This document shows positions 34,408-46,607 of a DNA stretch of 64,000 bases, piece by piece; within the stretch, counting starts at the first letter, position 1; every line of letters starts with the position of its first letter. The stretch is from Neurospora tetrasperma FGSC 2508 (Eukaryota > Ascomycota > Sordariomycetes > Sordariales > Sordariaceae). The stretch covers positions 1,913,631-1,977,630 of the forward strand of contig NW_009799101.1 of the NCBI RefSeq assembly GCF_000213175.1. The letters are read 5' to 3'. Under the pieces are notes generated by a model. It did no database searches, was not told the DNA's origin, and worked only from the letters and a program-made list of their open reading frames with translations. The position numbers and the translations under genes are program-made.

Positions 34408-36405
34408 CACGGCTGGCACGCCTTTTCTATCTATCATCCTTGGGTATTTTTGGGATTGTTTCTACATTTTTCTATAGGAGATACCACATGTTACTGCATT
34501 GTTTCGGCGTCTAGCGAGGATCAAAAAAGGGCGTTTAGGATGGAAGGTCGTAGGTGAGGTGGTCACCATCACCGTCGGAATGTTCGGGGCCCGCGGAAGG
34601 GGGAAGTGAGAGGCTACCATATATGGTATATGTTTGGTCGTACATTCAATGGCAACTTTCTTGGATGTTCACTGCCTTATACTTTCTTACTGATTGATGG
34701 CACTTTTGAGGTACCTACCCTCTATGAAGGATTCATGAATTTTGGATGAAGTTGCCCCTATCAAGTTCTGTCTGCAATTTGTTTGCGCGCTTGGGTCATA
34801 TCAAAGGATGGAGTTGTTCTTGGCGGCCGGTCGCAATTGACCTGACGTTGGTGGAAAAAGTCCTTTGCAATCCCTTATGAAGTGTGAGTCCCCTTTTCTG
34901 CTAACAAACTGCCTCCACAGAATGGTCGTAGCCAGTTAGGTACATAAGGTACCTAGCCAGTCAGCAGGGTTCCGCGGACTCGGCAGCCCTTGGAGTTGCA
35001 CTCCCCATCGGGACACCTGCCGACTCCAAAGAGTGGTGCCGTCCAATCCAGCCTCGGCTCGTGAATGTCAGACTTATGCGCACCGCTAACCTGTTTTACC
35101 ACCTATTTCCCGCGGCCTTGGCGAACATCATCACTTTTGATCACGTTGATGAAAATGCATTCTCTTCACGGCCACGTACTCAAGATATTGAGAAATTGCA
35201 TGGTCTTGGAAAAAGCGTTGATCGCTCATGGATTTGCAGTAAGAACAATAGTTCTTTGGTGAAGTACTTGATGGCCGAGCTTTTGGCCATCAAAGTCTGT
35301 AGTGGCCTCTGCGCGCGGTGCGCATAATTTTGACATGAGTAAGCTCAGGTCTCTTGAAGACAAACCCCCCTGATCCTCGCCATCGGCCTCTCCAGTATCC
35401 CCGTAGATTAGGCCAATGAAGATTTGTTTTGGCAAGACTATGTAATAGTGAGTGCGCTTGGCGATTTAACTTGATGGGGAAGTGGGGGAAGAGAAGAGAC
35501 GGAAAATAGAGACGGGAGCTTTGCAACTTGACCATAGGATGAAGAGACTGGTGAACACCTACCCGGACCGGTTGACACTTCACCTTTTTGCGCCATTCTT
35601 CACCTCGTCACTGGCTTCTCACCTCAACCTTCTTCCTCCAGAGGTGTTGTTTGGGTCACGGCGGTGGAAACAAGGGTCCAATTAAGCGGTCTGTGGGGTC
35701 GGTCGCGGCGGAAGACCCGAACAGGGGAAAATTGGGTGTTTGTCGGGACCGTGAAGCGTTTTAGCGTCATGCCAGCCCCCTAGTCCTGCGTATGGAGTCC
35801 ATCCTAGGTGGGCGCTGAGGTGAGGACGAGGTGTGGTGCCGTGGTCCCTACCGCCTTCCGTCCCGCGGCTGAGCGACACGCCGTGGAGAGAGCCCCAGTC
35901 TCTCACTTGAGGCCACTCCCCCTCCAACACGAAAAGACGGGACCATCTTCAAAGTCGGAACTGCCCCCCTTGCAACGGCTCTTCTTACTCTGCTTCCAAA
36001 CTTCTTCACAAGAAATTCTTTTCTGTCTTTTTTTTCTGTTTCCTTTACGGTGCAAGGGGCGCACCAGAAGCAGCATCAGCAGCTTACTCTTATTATTGTT
36101 TTAATTCCCCTCCGAGTTTCACAGGATTCGGTCACGCCCCTCCTTTTTTTTTTCAGCTTACCTGCCCGTGGAACGAGCGCACGCGTACTCCTACTCCTTC
36201 GGCGTTTTATCGTGATCTGGTTCGGCGCAAACGAAGAGACGGTCGGGGTCTGACTGCGGCTTTTTGAAGGAAACAAAAAGAGCAGCAACGACCTTTGGAT
36301 ATTGGGAATCCCTCGGGTCTTGCGCTTCTACGTCTTCCATCCCGGAGGCTGTCCGACTGACCAGCCATCCACCACCACCACCACCACCACCACCCACTGC
36401 CCACC
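34408..36405. other. Intergenic between palH and lag1, with lag1 leader
   Basis: About 2 kb between two plus-strand genes. It has TACCTA/TAGGTA motifs at 34709-34720 and 34936-34956. The last few hundred bases are T- and C-rich and end in an ACC triplet repeat just before the lag1 ATG. Small open frames here show no domain. Confidence 0.5.
36371..36394. repeat. (ACC)8 triplet repeat in the lag1 leader
   Basis: Eight ACC units end about 11 bases before the ATG at 36406. In the mRNA this is an unstructured, C/A-rich leader segment. Confidence 0.9.
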
Positions 36406-37844
36406 ATGGCACCCTCGACAAAATCAGAACCGTTTCCGGAGCTCAGCTCGGCGGCAGACCGCCAATTACACTCCGAGGCTACCGCAGCCCGTCGCCGTAG
36501 AAAGTCGAGCGGCCTTGGACAAGCATTGCGCGTCGGTGACACTGGCGCACCCGCCTTGGCCACCAGTCTTGCCCTCTCACAGAAGGTAAGGCATCGTCCC
36601 ATCTTGAACACCAGGCCATGGACAGGGCAACAAGAAGAGAAGCTGACTGCAGTTGTCATACAGGATTCCAAAGATGTCGCTGCGCCACCAGGCAAGAAAT
36701 TTTCTAAGCGGCGCAAGGCGCGCTCCCTCCTCCGCCGCGCCAAAAACTATGCCATCAAACACACGTGGGCCTTGCCCTTGGCCATCCTGATGGCATTCCT
36801 ATCTCTCTACGCCATCAACCCGACCGAGAGCAACCCGATCCACCACTTTATCTTCCTCTCATACAAGCTGCCGACTTCGAGTCCCGATGAGATCCCGCAA
36901 TACGGCAAAGGCCTCTGGGACATTGCCTTTGTATCCTTCTACACTATCGTCTTGTCCTTCACCCGCGAGTTCATCATGCAGGAGGTTCTGCGCCCCATGG
37001 CGCGCTGGGCCGGCCTCAAGTCGCGCGGAAAGCAGGCTCGGTACATGGAGCAAATGTACACGGCTCTCTACTTTGGTATCATGGGACCCGTTGGTATGTA
37101 CGTTATGAGCCGCACGCCCGTCTGGTACTTCAACACCGTCGGCATGTACGAGAACTTCCCGCACAAGACCCATGTGGCTGTGTTCAAGTTTTACTACCTT
37201 TTCCAGGCTGCCTACTGGGCGCAGCAGGCCATCGTGCTTCTCCTGGGAATGGAAAAGCCCCGGAAGGATTTCAGGGAGTTGGTCTGCCATCATATTGTCA
37301 GCTTGGCCTTGATTGGCTTGAGCTACCGCTTCCACTTCACCTACATCGGTCTTGCGGTCTACATCACCCATGACATCAGTGATTTCTTCTTGGCGGTAAG
37401 TCCCCGCCCAGCATCCCTGAGTCAGGGCATGGCGCGTTTGCTAACTTGCCCAATTTCCAGACATCCAAGACTCTCAACTACCTCGACCACGCGCTCACCG
37501 GCCCCTACTACTTCACCTTCATGTGTGTATGGATCTACCTGCGCCACTACCTCAACTTGCGCATCATTTGGAGTCTGTTCACCGAGTTCAAGACCGTTGG
37601 CCCTTACGAGCTCAACTGGGAGACTCAGCAGTACAAGTGCAGCCTCTCCTTCGTCATCACGCTCGCTTTGCTCGGCTCCCTTCAGGCGCTCAACCTCTTT
37701 TGGCTGTTTTTCATCATCCGCATCGCTTACCGCTTCGTTGTCCATAAAGTTGCCAAGGATGACCGCAGCGATGATGAGTCGGAGTTGGAAGATGATGTTA
37801 CCGAGGAGAAGCCTACCGCTAATGGCTCTACCACCAAGAGGTAG
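36406..37844 (+). CDS. lag1: Ceramide synthase LAG1/LAC1 (TLC domain)
   Basis: LAG1 proteins N-acylate sphingoid bases with acyl-CoA in the ER membrane to make (dihydro)ceramide. Exons 36406-36585, 36664-37395 and 37461-37844 give 431 residues. Intron 1 (36586-36663, GTAAGG..ACAG, with CTGAC branch) is 78 bp and stop-free, so its retention would add 26 residues; intron 2 is 37396-37460. The TLC domain spans about residues 145-400 with several membrane segments. The catalytic Lag1 motif is intact: CHHIVSLALIGLSYRFH with the two histidines near 269-270, then THDISDFFLA with aspartates near 297 and 300. The N-terminal 100 residues are basic and cytosolic, and the C-terminus is acidic (DDESELEDD), as in yeast LAG1, where it is a phosphorylation region. 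Paralogue assignment (LAG1 versus LAC1 or Bar1-type) is not resolved. Confidence 0.93.
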
Positions 37845-39280
37845 ATTGGGGAGAGTAACAGCATCTTTCTGTTATCATTACCGCTTGTACTAGAGTCACT
37901 ATAATTGGGGGGTTTCCGGTGATGATGTATGACGTGCATCTATGTCTATCTATCTGTACACGACTTCGGCACATTAAACGTCTCCCCCATCATGTTTGTA
38001 TATGGAAAAAAGGGAGTGGGAGTGAAACGACGGTATACATCATTTGTAACTACATGGAAATGAATCACACACCATACGACCATCTGGGATGAGTCGGGGA
38101 AGGGATTAGAAAAGGGTTCGGGAGAAGAAGTAATGAAAGGAAGAAAGGATACTTGCACAACTCCTGTGCATGAAAAATCTACTTGATTGGCTATCACACA
38201 CTCGCTTCTCAAACGGCGACCCTTGAACATACAGTGATGCAAAGGATGAAATAGGGATAAGTAAACAAAGTGAAAGTGGGATCACGAACTATTTGGCCAC
38301 GTCAAACTTCTCGGTCCTGCTGTAAAGATTACTTAGCAATTATACGGGCTTCCTCAAAAGCCATTACCATATGGCCAATCATCGAATTGATACAAGACTG
38401 GGGTGACCGATATCATCCGATCTTGGTAACTTCGTGGCAGTCAAGGGCAGTCTGTCTGTGCGGGTAACGATACAACGAATCTTCTTACCGACTTTTAGAT
38501 CCGTCCACGCCGCTCTACCGATGACGCTCAACTCAAAGTCTTGTATTTTGACTCCGATTCGGAGTTTCAACAACGTCACCATAACGCCCAGCTGCCAAGG
38601 GTCTCCTCCTCTGAATACCACGAAAGACGGCTAAGTAAACGACGAGATAGCATCGGAATGGTGATACATGCTCCCTATGCTTCACCAAGGACGGGAAGAA
38701 AAGCGCCAGTCGCACGAAAAGCATGGCAACAAAAAGCACGTACGTTTGTGTCAATTAAATGGCTTTCGAAAGAAAGATCAAGTACGGTCACCAAGCCAGT
38801 ATCATCGATCCGCAACCCAGGAGCCAGTCAACGCGAACCTCATCTCGGGATCAGCAACCAGGAAAGAAAGTTGATAAAGTGCAAGAATGAAGAAGTAGTG
38901 ATGGATGATAGATAGGGGAAAGACGATAGCTGGACTAGAGAGGATTGCATCGATATACGGAGTAAAACTTGCAAAAGATGGCTGGCTCGCTTGATTTGCT
39001 ACGTACGCCCAGAAATCGGGATCTTACAAAGAAGTACACAGGGACAACTGATCCGAATCAAGACAATGTGTATGTTTATTTCTTAATAAATTCTCTTCTT
39101 CCTCCACTCTTCTTTTTCCCTTTCTTTATCTCTCTTCACCTCTTTCCCCCTTTTCCCTCCTCTCGCATAATTATTCCCTCCACTTCTTCAATAACCACTT
39201 TATAGTCCCACCCCAGCTCAAGCTTGATTTAATTCTACGAGTATCCCGCCCCTACCTCTACTTCTTCATGAGACCTATCA
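37845..39280. other. Convergent intergenic region downstream of lag1
   Basis: About 1.4 kb between the 3' ends of lag1 and the 143-residue orphan gene. One minus-strand frame (38379-38621) reads fairly protein-like, but with no start, domain or splice context that I trust. The right part (39090-39200) is T/C-rich. No gene is called. Confidence 0.45.
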
Positions 39281-39869
39281 TCACTTACCACTACCACTAC
39301 CCCAACCCCAAGACTTCTTCTTCTTCTCCTTCTCCTCAGCTTCCTTCCTCTCATGCTCAATCGGCACCGCCATCAACTCGAAATGCTTGCTGTTATCAAC
39401 CACGCTAGGCATATTCTTCCACTCGCTGTACTCAAAGTGCTCGGTGAATCTGGATTCCCGTCCGGGCTGCACGGCGCTATTTGGGAAGGTGGGTTTGTAT
39501 GATGTTGATGTTGTTGTTATTGTTGTGGGTTTGGGTGTGCTAAGGTATGAGGGGGTAGTGGTGCTGGTGCTGGTGGACGCGATGTTGTGGGAGAAGGAAC
39601 TGGTTCCTGTCCCTGTCCCTGTCCCTGGCCATGAGGAGGTGGAGGATGCTAGTCGGAAAAGGGGGAGGGGTGAGTATGGTGTTTTGGTGTAAAAGTGAAG
39701 GGGAGACAAGAGAGAAAAAAAAAAAAGAGAAAAAAAAAAGGAAACAAAAGGGAGACGAGGGCGCGAAGGAAAAGCAAGTGGCTGAAAAGGTAAACTTTCA
39801 CTTACAGCCTCCAGTGGTCGAGGAGGAAGTTATGTTGTTATTGTTGATTGTTGAGTTAGAACTGGACAT
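39281..39869 (-). CDS. Small hypothetical protein, 143 residues, Ser/Thr-rich with a compact C-terminal motif
   Basis: Unrecognised family. Two minus-strand exons are proposed: 39806-39869 (MSSNSTINNNNITSSSTTGG) and 39281-39648, joined across an intron with donor GTAAGT and acceptor GACTAG. The split codon becomes Ser and frame is kept. The N-terminal half is low complexity: a GTGTGTGT stretch from CCCTGT repeats, then a Ser/Thr/Lys-rich run. The C-terminal 60 residues look conserved in style: ESRFTEHFEYSEWKNMPSVV, then KHFELMAVPIEHERKEAEEK, ending KKSWGWGSGSGK. Without the splice the frame would start at 39709 with MSPLHFYTK, which I consider less likely because the first exon and splice sites fit better. 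No signal peptide or membrane segment is seen. Function unknown. Confidence 0.55.
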
Positions 39870-41752
39870 GGTGAGTATTTGTGGATTGATTTCAAAAAAA
39901 AAAAAATACTGGCTCGATAAAGTTGATTCTTCTCTTCTGGCGACACTGATGATAATGCTGGAGGCAGCGATGCTCCTGCTATACTGAATGAAACTTATCG
40001 ACTATTAGCAGGCATCTTACTCTTCAGTTGGACGCATCCTCGGACATGATTATATATCTCGAGGCTGGAACACTTGGAATGCGCAAACTACCTCTCCCCA
40101 ATTTCCTACATGAACAGGTGTCAAAAACCTGCGTTTGATGTTAGCCATCACTAATCGATATCTGGAACTGAATGCTGCTTCACAAAGTCGACATTGGCAC
40201 ATATGGGAGATGGATGACAGGCAAACTCACAGCTCCGAAACACTCGACCTGTTGGATGACCAACACTCGTTTTCTTCTTCTTACGTGAAGTGCCCGTGAA
40301 AAATATCGAACCATGACTGCTCTTAGACCTTTGTGAGTTACACCATGCAAAAAGGGTCCAGAAGTCATACTGGTCTTCTGAGCAGACCTGAATCAGAACC
40401 ATCGTGATGACACCTCGAGGCCTCACTTTCTATAGAATGTGTTTGACGTCTGGAAAGTTGATTTGTTTTCAAGCACATGTATTGATGGAGAGGTCTGTCC
40501 AGTCTGGTTAGGATGGGAAGTCTCCGGACATACATGAGTGAAGCTAACGAGGCTGGAGTCGAGGCAAGAGCCACTCATGGGACTGCCCCGTAATCCAGCT
40601 ACTTGTAAGAGCGAACAGCACTTTCCAAGTTTTTGTTCGTTGGCCAAGTTGTTCTTGCTATTTCTCACACTTGAACCCATCATACCTTTTTTTTTTTTTT
40701 TTTTTTTTTTCTCCCTCGTGGCCACTCCTTCTCCGATCCGAAGACACGGACTCGTCCATGACAAAAATGATGAGACCTTTGCAGTCCGATACCGCTCGCT
40801 GTAGTTAAGAAGAGCCGTTGCCAAACTATAATAGGGATTACGGCAATTCGAAAACACATCGGCTAGTGTCCTTTGCGATATTTCGATTCGGGATTTGCCT
40901 AGAAATTAAGCTCAAAGGTGCAGCAGAGACGCTTGGATGCGTGGTAAGAGTATGCCCAAGGTATAATGTCAAAGGTTTGTTATGTTTGTCCAGGACGAGA
41001 CGGAGTAGGTACAGCACACAGCATTCATTGTCGCTCCCCTAATACATCTCCTCACAACTCTCACTTCCAAGCACAATGAATCAAGGCATGATCTAGCAGC
41101 AATCATGACACACACCCTCTTTCCTTCAACTGAAGACAGTTCATCTGAAGTATTACAAACTAGAAATGCACTACACGCTAAGCTCATTTATTTACCTCCG
41201 CTCTGAAGCATCTCCCTTTTCATTTCGAGCTGACAGAGTGAACCATCTTCACTCAGCAGCCAACACCAGACCCATTCACTAACAGCATCGCTCTGGGTAT
41301 CTCGCTTCACCACTCCCACCCCTCCCACAAACCTGTGATAACGCAAATAGCCGCCCTTCAAAGACATTTAATGACAACTCGCTCATATACTAAGCATTGC
41401 TTACTCGCTTACTCGCCAAATGTTGCTCGCTTGCTCGCACATGCTTAGTGACCAGGAACAGATAGACTGAAGAGGGAAACGGAAAAAGAGGTCTCGCTCA
41501 CATCTAACAAACAGGTAGGGAAATTACGGGAAAATAGAACAGATGCGAGAGGGGGATGGAGTGAAATTGTCATCAATGGGCCATCAGCCATCGGCCGGAT
41601 GAATTAGTGTCTCTTTATGAGTGTTTTGGAAAACCCCATCACGAACTGATAAGTCCTTCGTTTCCCAAGGGCTGTAAGGTCGTGACCCTAAATCACTTGA
41701 TAAAGCACTTAATGGTGATAGATACCTCTGGGTATACCCCCCCCCCCCCTCT
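39870..41752. other. Intergenic before the assembly gap
   Basis: About 1.9 kb with a 24-T run (40687-40710), a 9-bp inverted repeat around a CTCGCTTG-type repeat (41389-41449) and a 13-C run (41737-41749) right before the gap. No gene-like frame was found. Confidence 0.5.
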
Positions 41753-42656
41753 NNNNNNNNNNNNNNNNNNNNNNNNNNNNNNNNNNNNNNNNNNNNNNNN
41801 NNNNNNNNNNNNNNNNNNNNNNNNNNNNNNNNNNNNNNNNNNNNNNNNNNNNNNNNNNNNNNNNNNNNNNNNNNNNNNNNNNNNNNNNNNNNNNNNNNNN
41901 NNNNNNNNNNNNNNNNNNNNNNNNNNNNNNNNNNNNNNNNNNNNNNNNNNNNNNNNNNNNNNNNNNNNNNNNNNNNNNNNNNNNNNNNNNNNNNNNNNNN
42001 NNNNNNNNNNNNNNNNNNNNNNNNNNNNNNNNNNNNNNNNNNNNNNNNNNNNNNNNNNNNNNNNNNNNNNNNNNNNNNNNNNNNNNNNNNNNNNNNNNNN
42101 NNNNNNNNNNNNNNNNNNNNNNNNNNNNNNNNNNNNNNNNNNNNNNNNNNNNNNNNNNNNNNNNNNNNNNNNNNNNNNNNNNNNNNNNNNNNNNNNNNNN
42201 NNNNNNNNNNNNNNNNNNNNNNNNNNNNNNNNNNNNNNNNNNNNNNNNNNNNNNNNNNNNNNNNNNNNNNNNNNNNNNNNNNNNNNNNNNNNNNNNNNNN
42301 NNNNNNNNNNNNNNNNNNNNNNNNNNNNNNNNNNNNNNNNNNNNNNNNNNNNNNNNNNNNNNNNNNNNNNNNNNNNNNNNNNNNNNNNNNNNNNNNNNNN
42401 NNNNNNNNNNNNNNNNNNNNNNNNNNNNNNNNNNNNNNNNNNNNNNNNNNNNNNNNNNNNNNNNNNNNNNNNNNNNNNNNNNNNNNNNNNNNNNNNNNNN
42501 NNNNNNNNNNNNNNNNNNNNNNNNNNNNNNNNNNNNNNNNNNNNNNNNNNNNNNNNNNNNNNNNNNNNNNNNNNNNNNNNNNNNNNNNNNNNNNNNNNNN
42601 NNNNNNNNNNNNNNNNNNNNNNNNNNNNNNNNNNNNNNNNNNNNNNNNNNNNNNNN
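41753..42656. other. Assembly gap, 904 N
   Basis: Unknown bases. The left edge is a C homopolymer followed by TCT and the right edge is CTTCTTCTTCTCCCC, so the missing DNA is probably a pyrimidine-rich low-complexity stretch. Open frames reported across the gap are artefacts. Confidence 0.98.
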
Positions 42657-43304
42657 CCTTCTTCTTCTCCCCCCTTTTCTTCCTTTCCCCTTCTCCACAT
42701 CGTCTGTTCACCGTTTCTCCTCCGTCTGCCCTGTCCGATGCCGGGCTGTAAAAAGCAAAGTGTAAAAAGGCAAACCGGAGTGTAACACCATGACACACGG
42801 CTCCCAATGCACGAAAAAAAAAAAAATTGGAAGCGACATATCAAGAAACCAAAGAAGGGGCCTACAGTATATCACTGGACCAGAGCAACAACTTCTTTTA
42901 AAAGGTGGCCCCAAGAAATTCGAGTGGAAAGGGACAAAATTATGGCCCATATTGCATTAAAGGAATCCCCACCAACGCCAGCCATGCTTGGGAATCTTAT
43001 CTCATGGTTCGCGTCTCTCGTTAAGCGGCATGTTTGAATAAGAAAAGGAAAACAGAAAGAGATTTTATAGACAGGAGGAAATGCGAAGTGGGTAATTATT
43101 ACGGTCCCGCCACGGGGACCAGCTGATGCTTCGCTGAGAACGAAAACGATACCAAAACATGCAATATGTCCAGCATGGTATCGACGAGTGAGGTTGACTT
43201 GGCTTGTCGCCCATGGTGGCCGATTATTAGGTGTGGCTATGTTGCAAATGCATAGACTCTCGCTGGAACACTGATGCATCGTTGACTGAGTCGTTCGGGG
43301 GCCC
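42657..43304. other. Intergenic between the gap and hmt1
   Basis: About 650 bases at the 3' side of the ABC-transporter gene. It starts pyrimidine-rich and has an A run near 42815-42827. Probably 3' untranslated and spacer DNA. Confidence 0.45.
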
Positions 43305-46300
43305 TCATGTACTGGCTCGTACCCTACGTGGCAAAGAGTAACTTGAGGACAGTCCGGAACGCGAGGCATACGAGGCTGAAAGCGGTTGACTATTATCTCT
43401 GCGTCCAGCAATTGGTTGTATCGCCGCGATTCGCGGGTCGTAGGCACTATTGTGGTTGTCCTCCTCGTGAGAATCATCGCTCGCTTCGTCATGAAGAGTT
43501 CCCTCTGATCCACTGACCGAAGCGCTGCTGTCATCATCCGAGTGTGAGCTAGTACCCCCATGAGAAGTGGTGTCTGACTCATTGTCCGGCGTCGAGGTAC
43601 CAGCAGTTGGGCTTTTCAGCCCTGTCTGCAGAATAGCGGATGAGGCCATGCTATCCCCATCTGAGTGATCATCATCTCGTGAGAGGTTGGCTCGACTCAA
43701 CAGTTTTTGAGCCTTCAGGGTGGCTCTCAGAGCGTGCTCTGCCGCGCGCTCAGCACGACAATGCTTCTCCCACATGGAAGCATAGCGGCCACCCAGAGCT
43801 AGGAGCTCCTGATGCGTGCCTTTTTCGACCATGGTGCCAGCGTGAAGGACAATGATTTGATCCGCATGCGTAATAGTTGACAATCGATGCCTGTAATACA
43901 TATTATCGTTAGCAACTATTCAGTGATGATCAGTACATAAGCCACTTACGCAATGATCAGGAGCGTACGGCCCTCGCCAAAATTGCCGCTGATTAGCTTG
44001 GACTGAATCTTCTGCTCTGTCTCACCATCCAAGGCTGATGTCGCCTCGTCCAACATGATGATTTGTGGGTTTTTGAGAATTGTGCGCGCGATAGCGACAC
44101 GTTGCTTCTCACCACCGCTCAAGCGAAGGCCACGCTCGCCAACTTTGGTGGCGTAGCCGTCCGGGAAACTCAGAATACGATCGTGAATCGCAGCCGCCCG
44201 GCAAGCATCATACACATCTTCCTCGGTTGCGTTCGGGTTCGCATATTTCAGGTTGTACATGAGGGTCTCGTTGAACAGGATAGTATCTTGCGGAACAACA
44301 CCAATGAATCGGCGCACCGAGTCGATAGTCAAGTCTTTCACGTCATGGCCGTCCATCTGTATGCTTCCCTCCTGGCAGTTGTAATACCGGAACATCAAAC
44401 GAAAAACGGTGGATTTGCCACCTCCAGACTCGCCGACAAACGCGGTGGTAGTTCCGGGCTTGCACTCGAAAGACAGGTCATGCAGGGCAGGCCTGCGCTT
44501 GTCGTACGAGAATCCGACGTTGTTCCATTTCAAATGCCCGCTGCAGCTTGCCAAGTCTTGGACATCAGGGCCGTCGATGACAGAAGGCTGGATTTTGAAG
44601 AGTTCAAGGAGTCTCTCTCCGGAGATCATGGCTTGCTGGATGGTCCGGTAAAAAGTACCAAAGAAGTTGAGTGGTCCTTGTAGTTGGCCGAGATAAGTGA
44701 TCAACGACACAAACTCACCAAGGGTCCGAGTGCCTTGGCTGACCTGATACGCGCAGGTCATCATGATGACAAGAAAGCCGCACATGAAAACCATGGACTG
44801 ACACATGTTCATGTGATTCATGCCAAAGGTCACCTTGGCCTCGGCTGCCTGGAAGTTGAGGATCGCATTGCGGTAGCGCGCAAACTCGTATTTTTCGGCG
44901 TTGAAGTACTTGACCGTTTCGTAAGACGTGATCGAATCGTTCTTAACCGCCTCTTCCTCTCTATCCGCATTGACCATATCGCGTCGCTGGTCAGCCCTGG
45001 TTGCCGCCATACGGATCGTCAAAAACAAATAATAAAAGGTGATGACCGAGACGAACAAGGCGTACATGGGCCCGAACTTGACATAGAAGAAGATGATGGC
45101 TATGAAAAGGTCGATGAGCATAGGAACCACTTGGAAGGTTGTCTGCTCCAGGAACTGGTTGATAGAGGCTCCCTTGTTGAGGGCGGAAAGGACCTCTCCA
45201 GTGCGTTTGCCAAGGTGGAAATCCAGTGACAAGGAATGCACATGCTCAAATGCAGCTGTCGTCAATGCTCGGTAGGTATGCTGCGATACGGGAATCCAGA
45301 GGATCGACCTCAAAGACCCAAGCAATCCAGAAGGCCCTTGAAGCAGCTTGTATAATACCAGGAGTCCAACCTGCATCCACGGCATTTTGAAAACCCCGTC
45401 CTTCGGCTCTAATGCATCGGTAACTCTCCCCATCTGAGCGGGAACCGCAATGTTGACAAAGCGCTGAAGAAGGACCAAAACAAAGCACACAAGTATGATG
45501 CCCTGGAGCTTGAGAGAATTTGCTGGCCAAAGATATGGGAAGAAGACCGAATAACCGCGGCAGTATTCGAACCACGTCTTGTGAGGGAGTTTCTGAGGTC
45601 GGTAAAATGCCGCTTCCGCATCACGCTGTTGACAACCCGCTTCCCCAGCGCCATTTTCGCTCCCAAATCCAGAGTCGGTCCGTGGAAGTCTGCGATCATT
45701 GCCTCTGTTGGAGCCGGTGTGATAGTTCGGGTGACTTCCGTTTAGCAAAGGACTTGACTCATCACTATCGGAGTGGCTTGCTTCTTCGTCATATCGCTGT
45801 TTTTCCTTGATACACTTCCTGGTCGTTAGAGCAGCATAGGTGAACACCATAATCGTTACGATTAGTATACGGACGCCACCAATGCTGAGATCCACAAGGT
45901 CCCACCTGTCCAAGCCATCAGTTTGTTTCGGTATCGGGTCCTGAGCGCCGAGGGTGGAGTAGCGGCTCCCGGTAACAATGAGGGCGAATGATAACAGGAC
46001 GACAATTTCGCCACCGAGGCCGAGAACCCATGTAATGAAGTGGACGATATTCGGGCTGTGTTCCCAGTCAAACAACGTGATGAGAACGTATACGTAGAAG
46101 AAAGCTGACCCAGCAACGTAAACCTTTAAGCCGAGTTGTAAGTACATCAAGCCAATAGTTTGACAGCCCATTAGGACCAGATACTTGGAAGTGGGAACGA
46201 CTTACGATGCGCTGTTCATCGCACCACCAATCGCCCACCTCCCCTTTCACTCCGCGAGCTGACACGGCGTGAAGGGCGATAGCAGCACCGTTGGCAACAA

Positions 46301-46607
46301 ATGATAGTACAAGACCAGCCGAGAGGTACTGAAACACGGTCTTGGCCACGTCGCCGTTGTGAACAAAGGGTGCTTGAATGTCATGATGCTCACGCCTTCT
46401 CTTGGTAAAGGGTAGAGGTTTGCCGCCGGGGCCCTTGATGGTTGGGGCAACTACTTCCTCCTCGGTCTTGGAAGTGACGATACTATGGATGCCGGCTGAG
46501 ATGATGAAGGCGAATAATAGAACGACTGGATAGCATAGCTGAGAATTCCTAAAGACGACTTCAGCAAGGCTGGGCTGAAAGCCTCGTCCACTCTTGAGTG
46601 CGTCCAT
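43305..46607 (-). CDS. hmt1: Hmt1/ABCB6-type vacuolar ABC half-transporter
   Basis: Hmt1-type transporters sit in the vacuolar membrane and move glutathione- or phytochelatin-linked substrates; fission-yeast Hmt1 gives cadmium tolerance. Minus-strand exons 46206-46607, 43950-46123 and 43305-43890 give 1053 residues. An extra N-terminal domain of about five hydrophobic segments (TMD0, residues 15-300) is the hallmark of this subgroup. It is followed by one six-helix ABC domain that includes [19 protein letters not shown] and the [10 protein letters not shown] signature found in ATM1/HMT1 proteins. The nucleotide-binding domain has Walker [10 protein letters not shown] (about residue 696), LSGGEKQR (about 800), Walker [13 protein letters not shown] (about 823) and the H-loop HRLSTI. 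The last intron falls in the Ala codon immediately before that His. The C-terminus is a long Ser/Asp/Glu-rich tail. All catalytic motifs are intact. Actual substrate is unknown. Confidence 0.92.

Noticed and set aside
38379-38621. 80-codon minus-strand frame downstream of lag1
   Set aside because: It reads somewhat protein-like (ELSVIGRAAWTDLKVGKKI) but has no start or exon context and no family that I recognise; too short to call.
41584-42844. Open frames of 329-407 codons across the N run
   Set aside because: They exist only because N was treated as open sequence.
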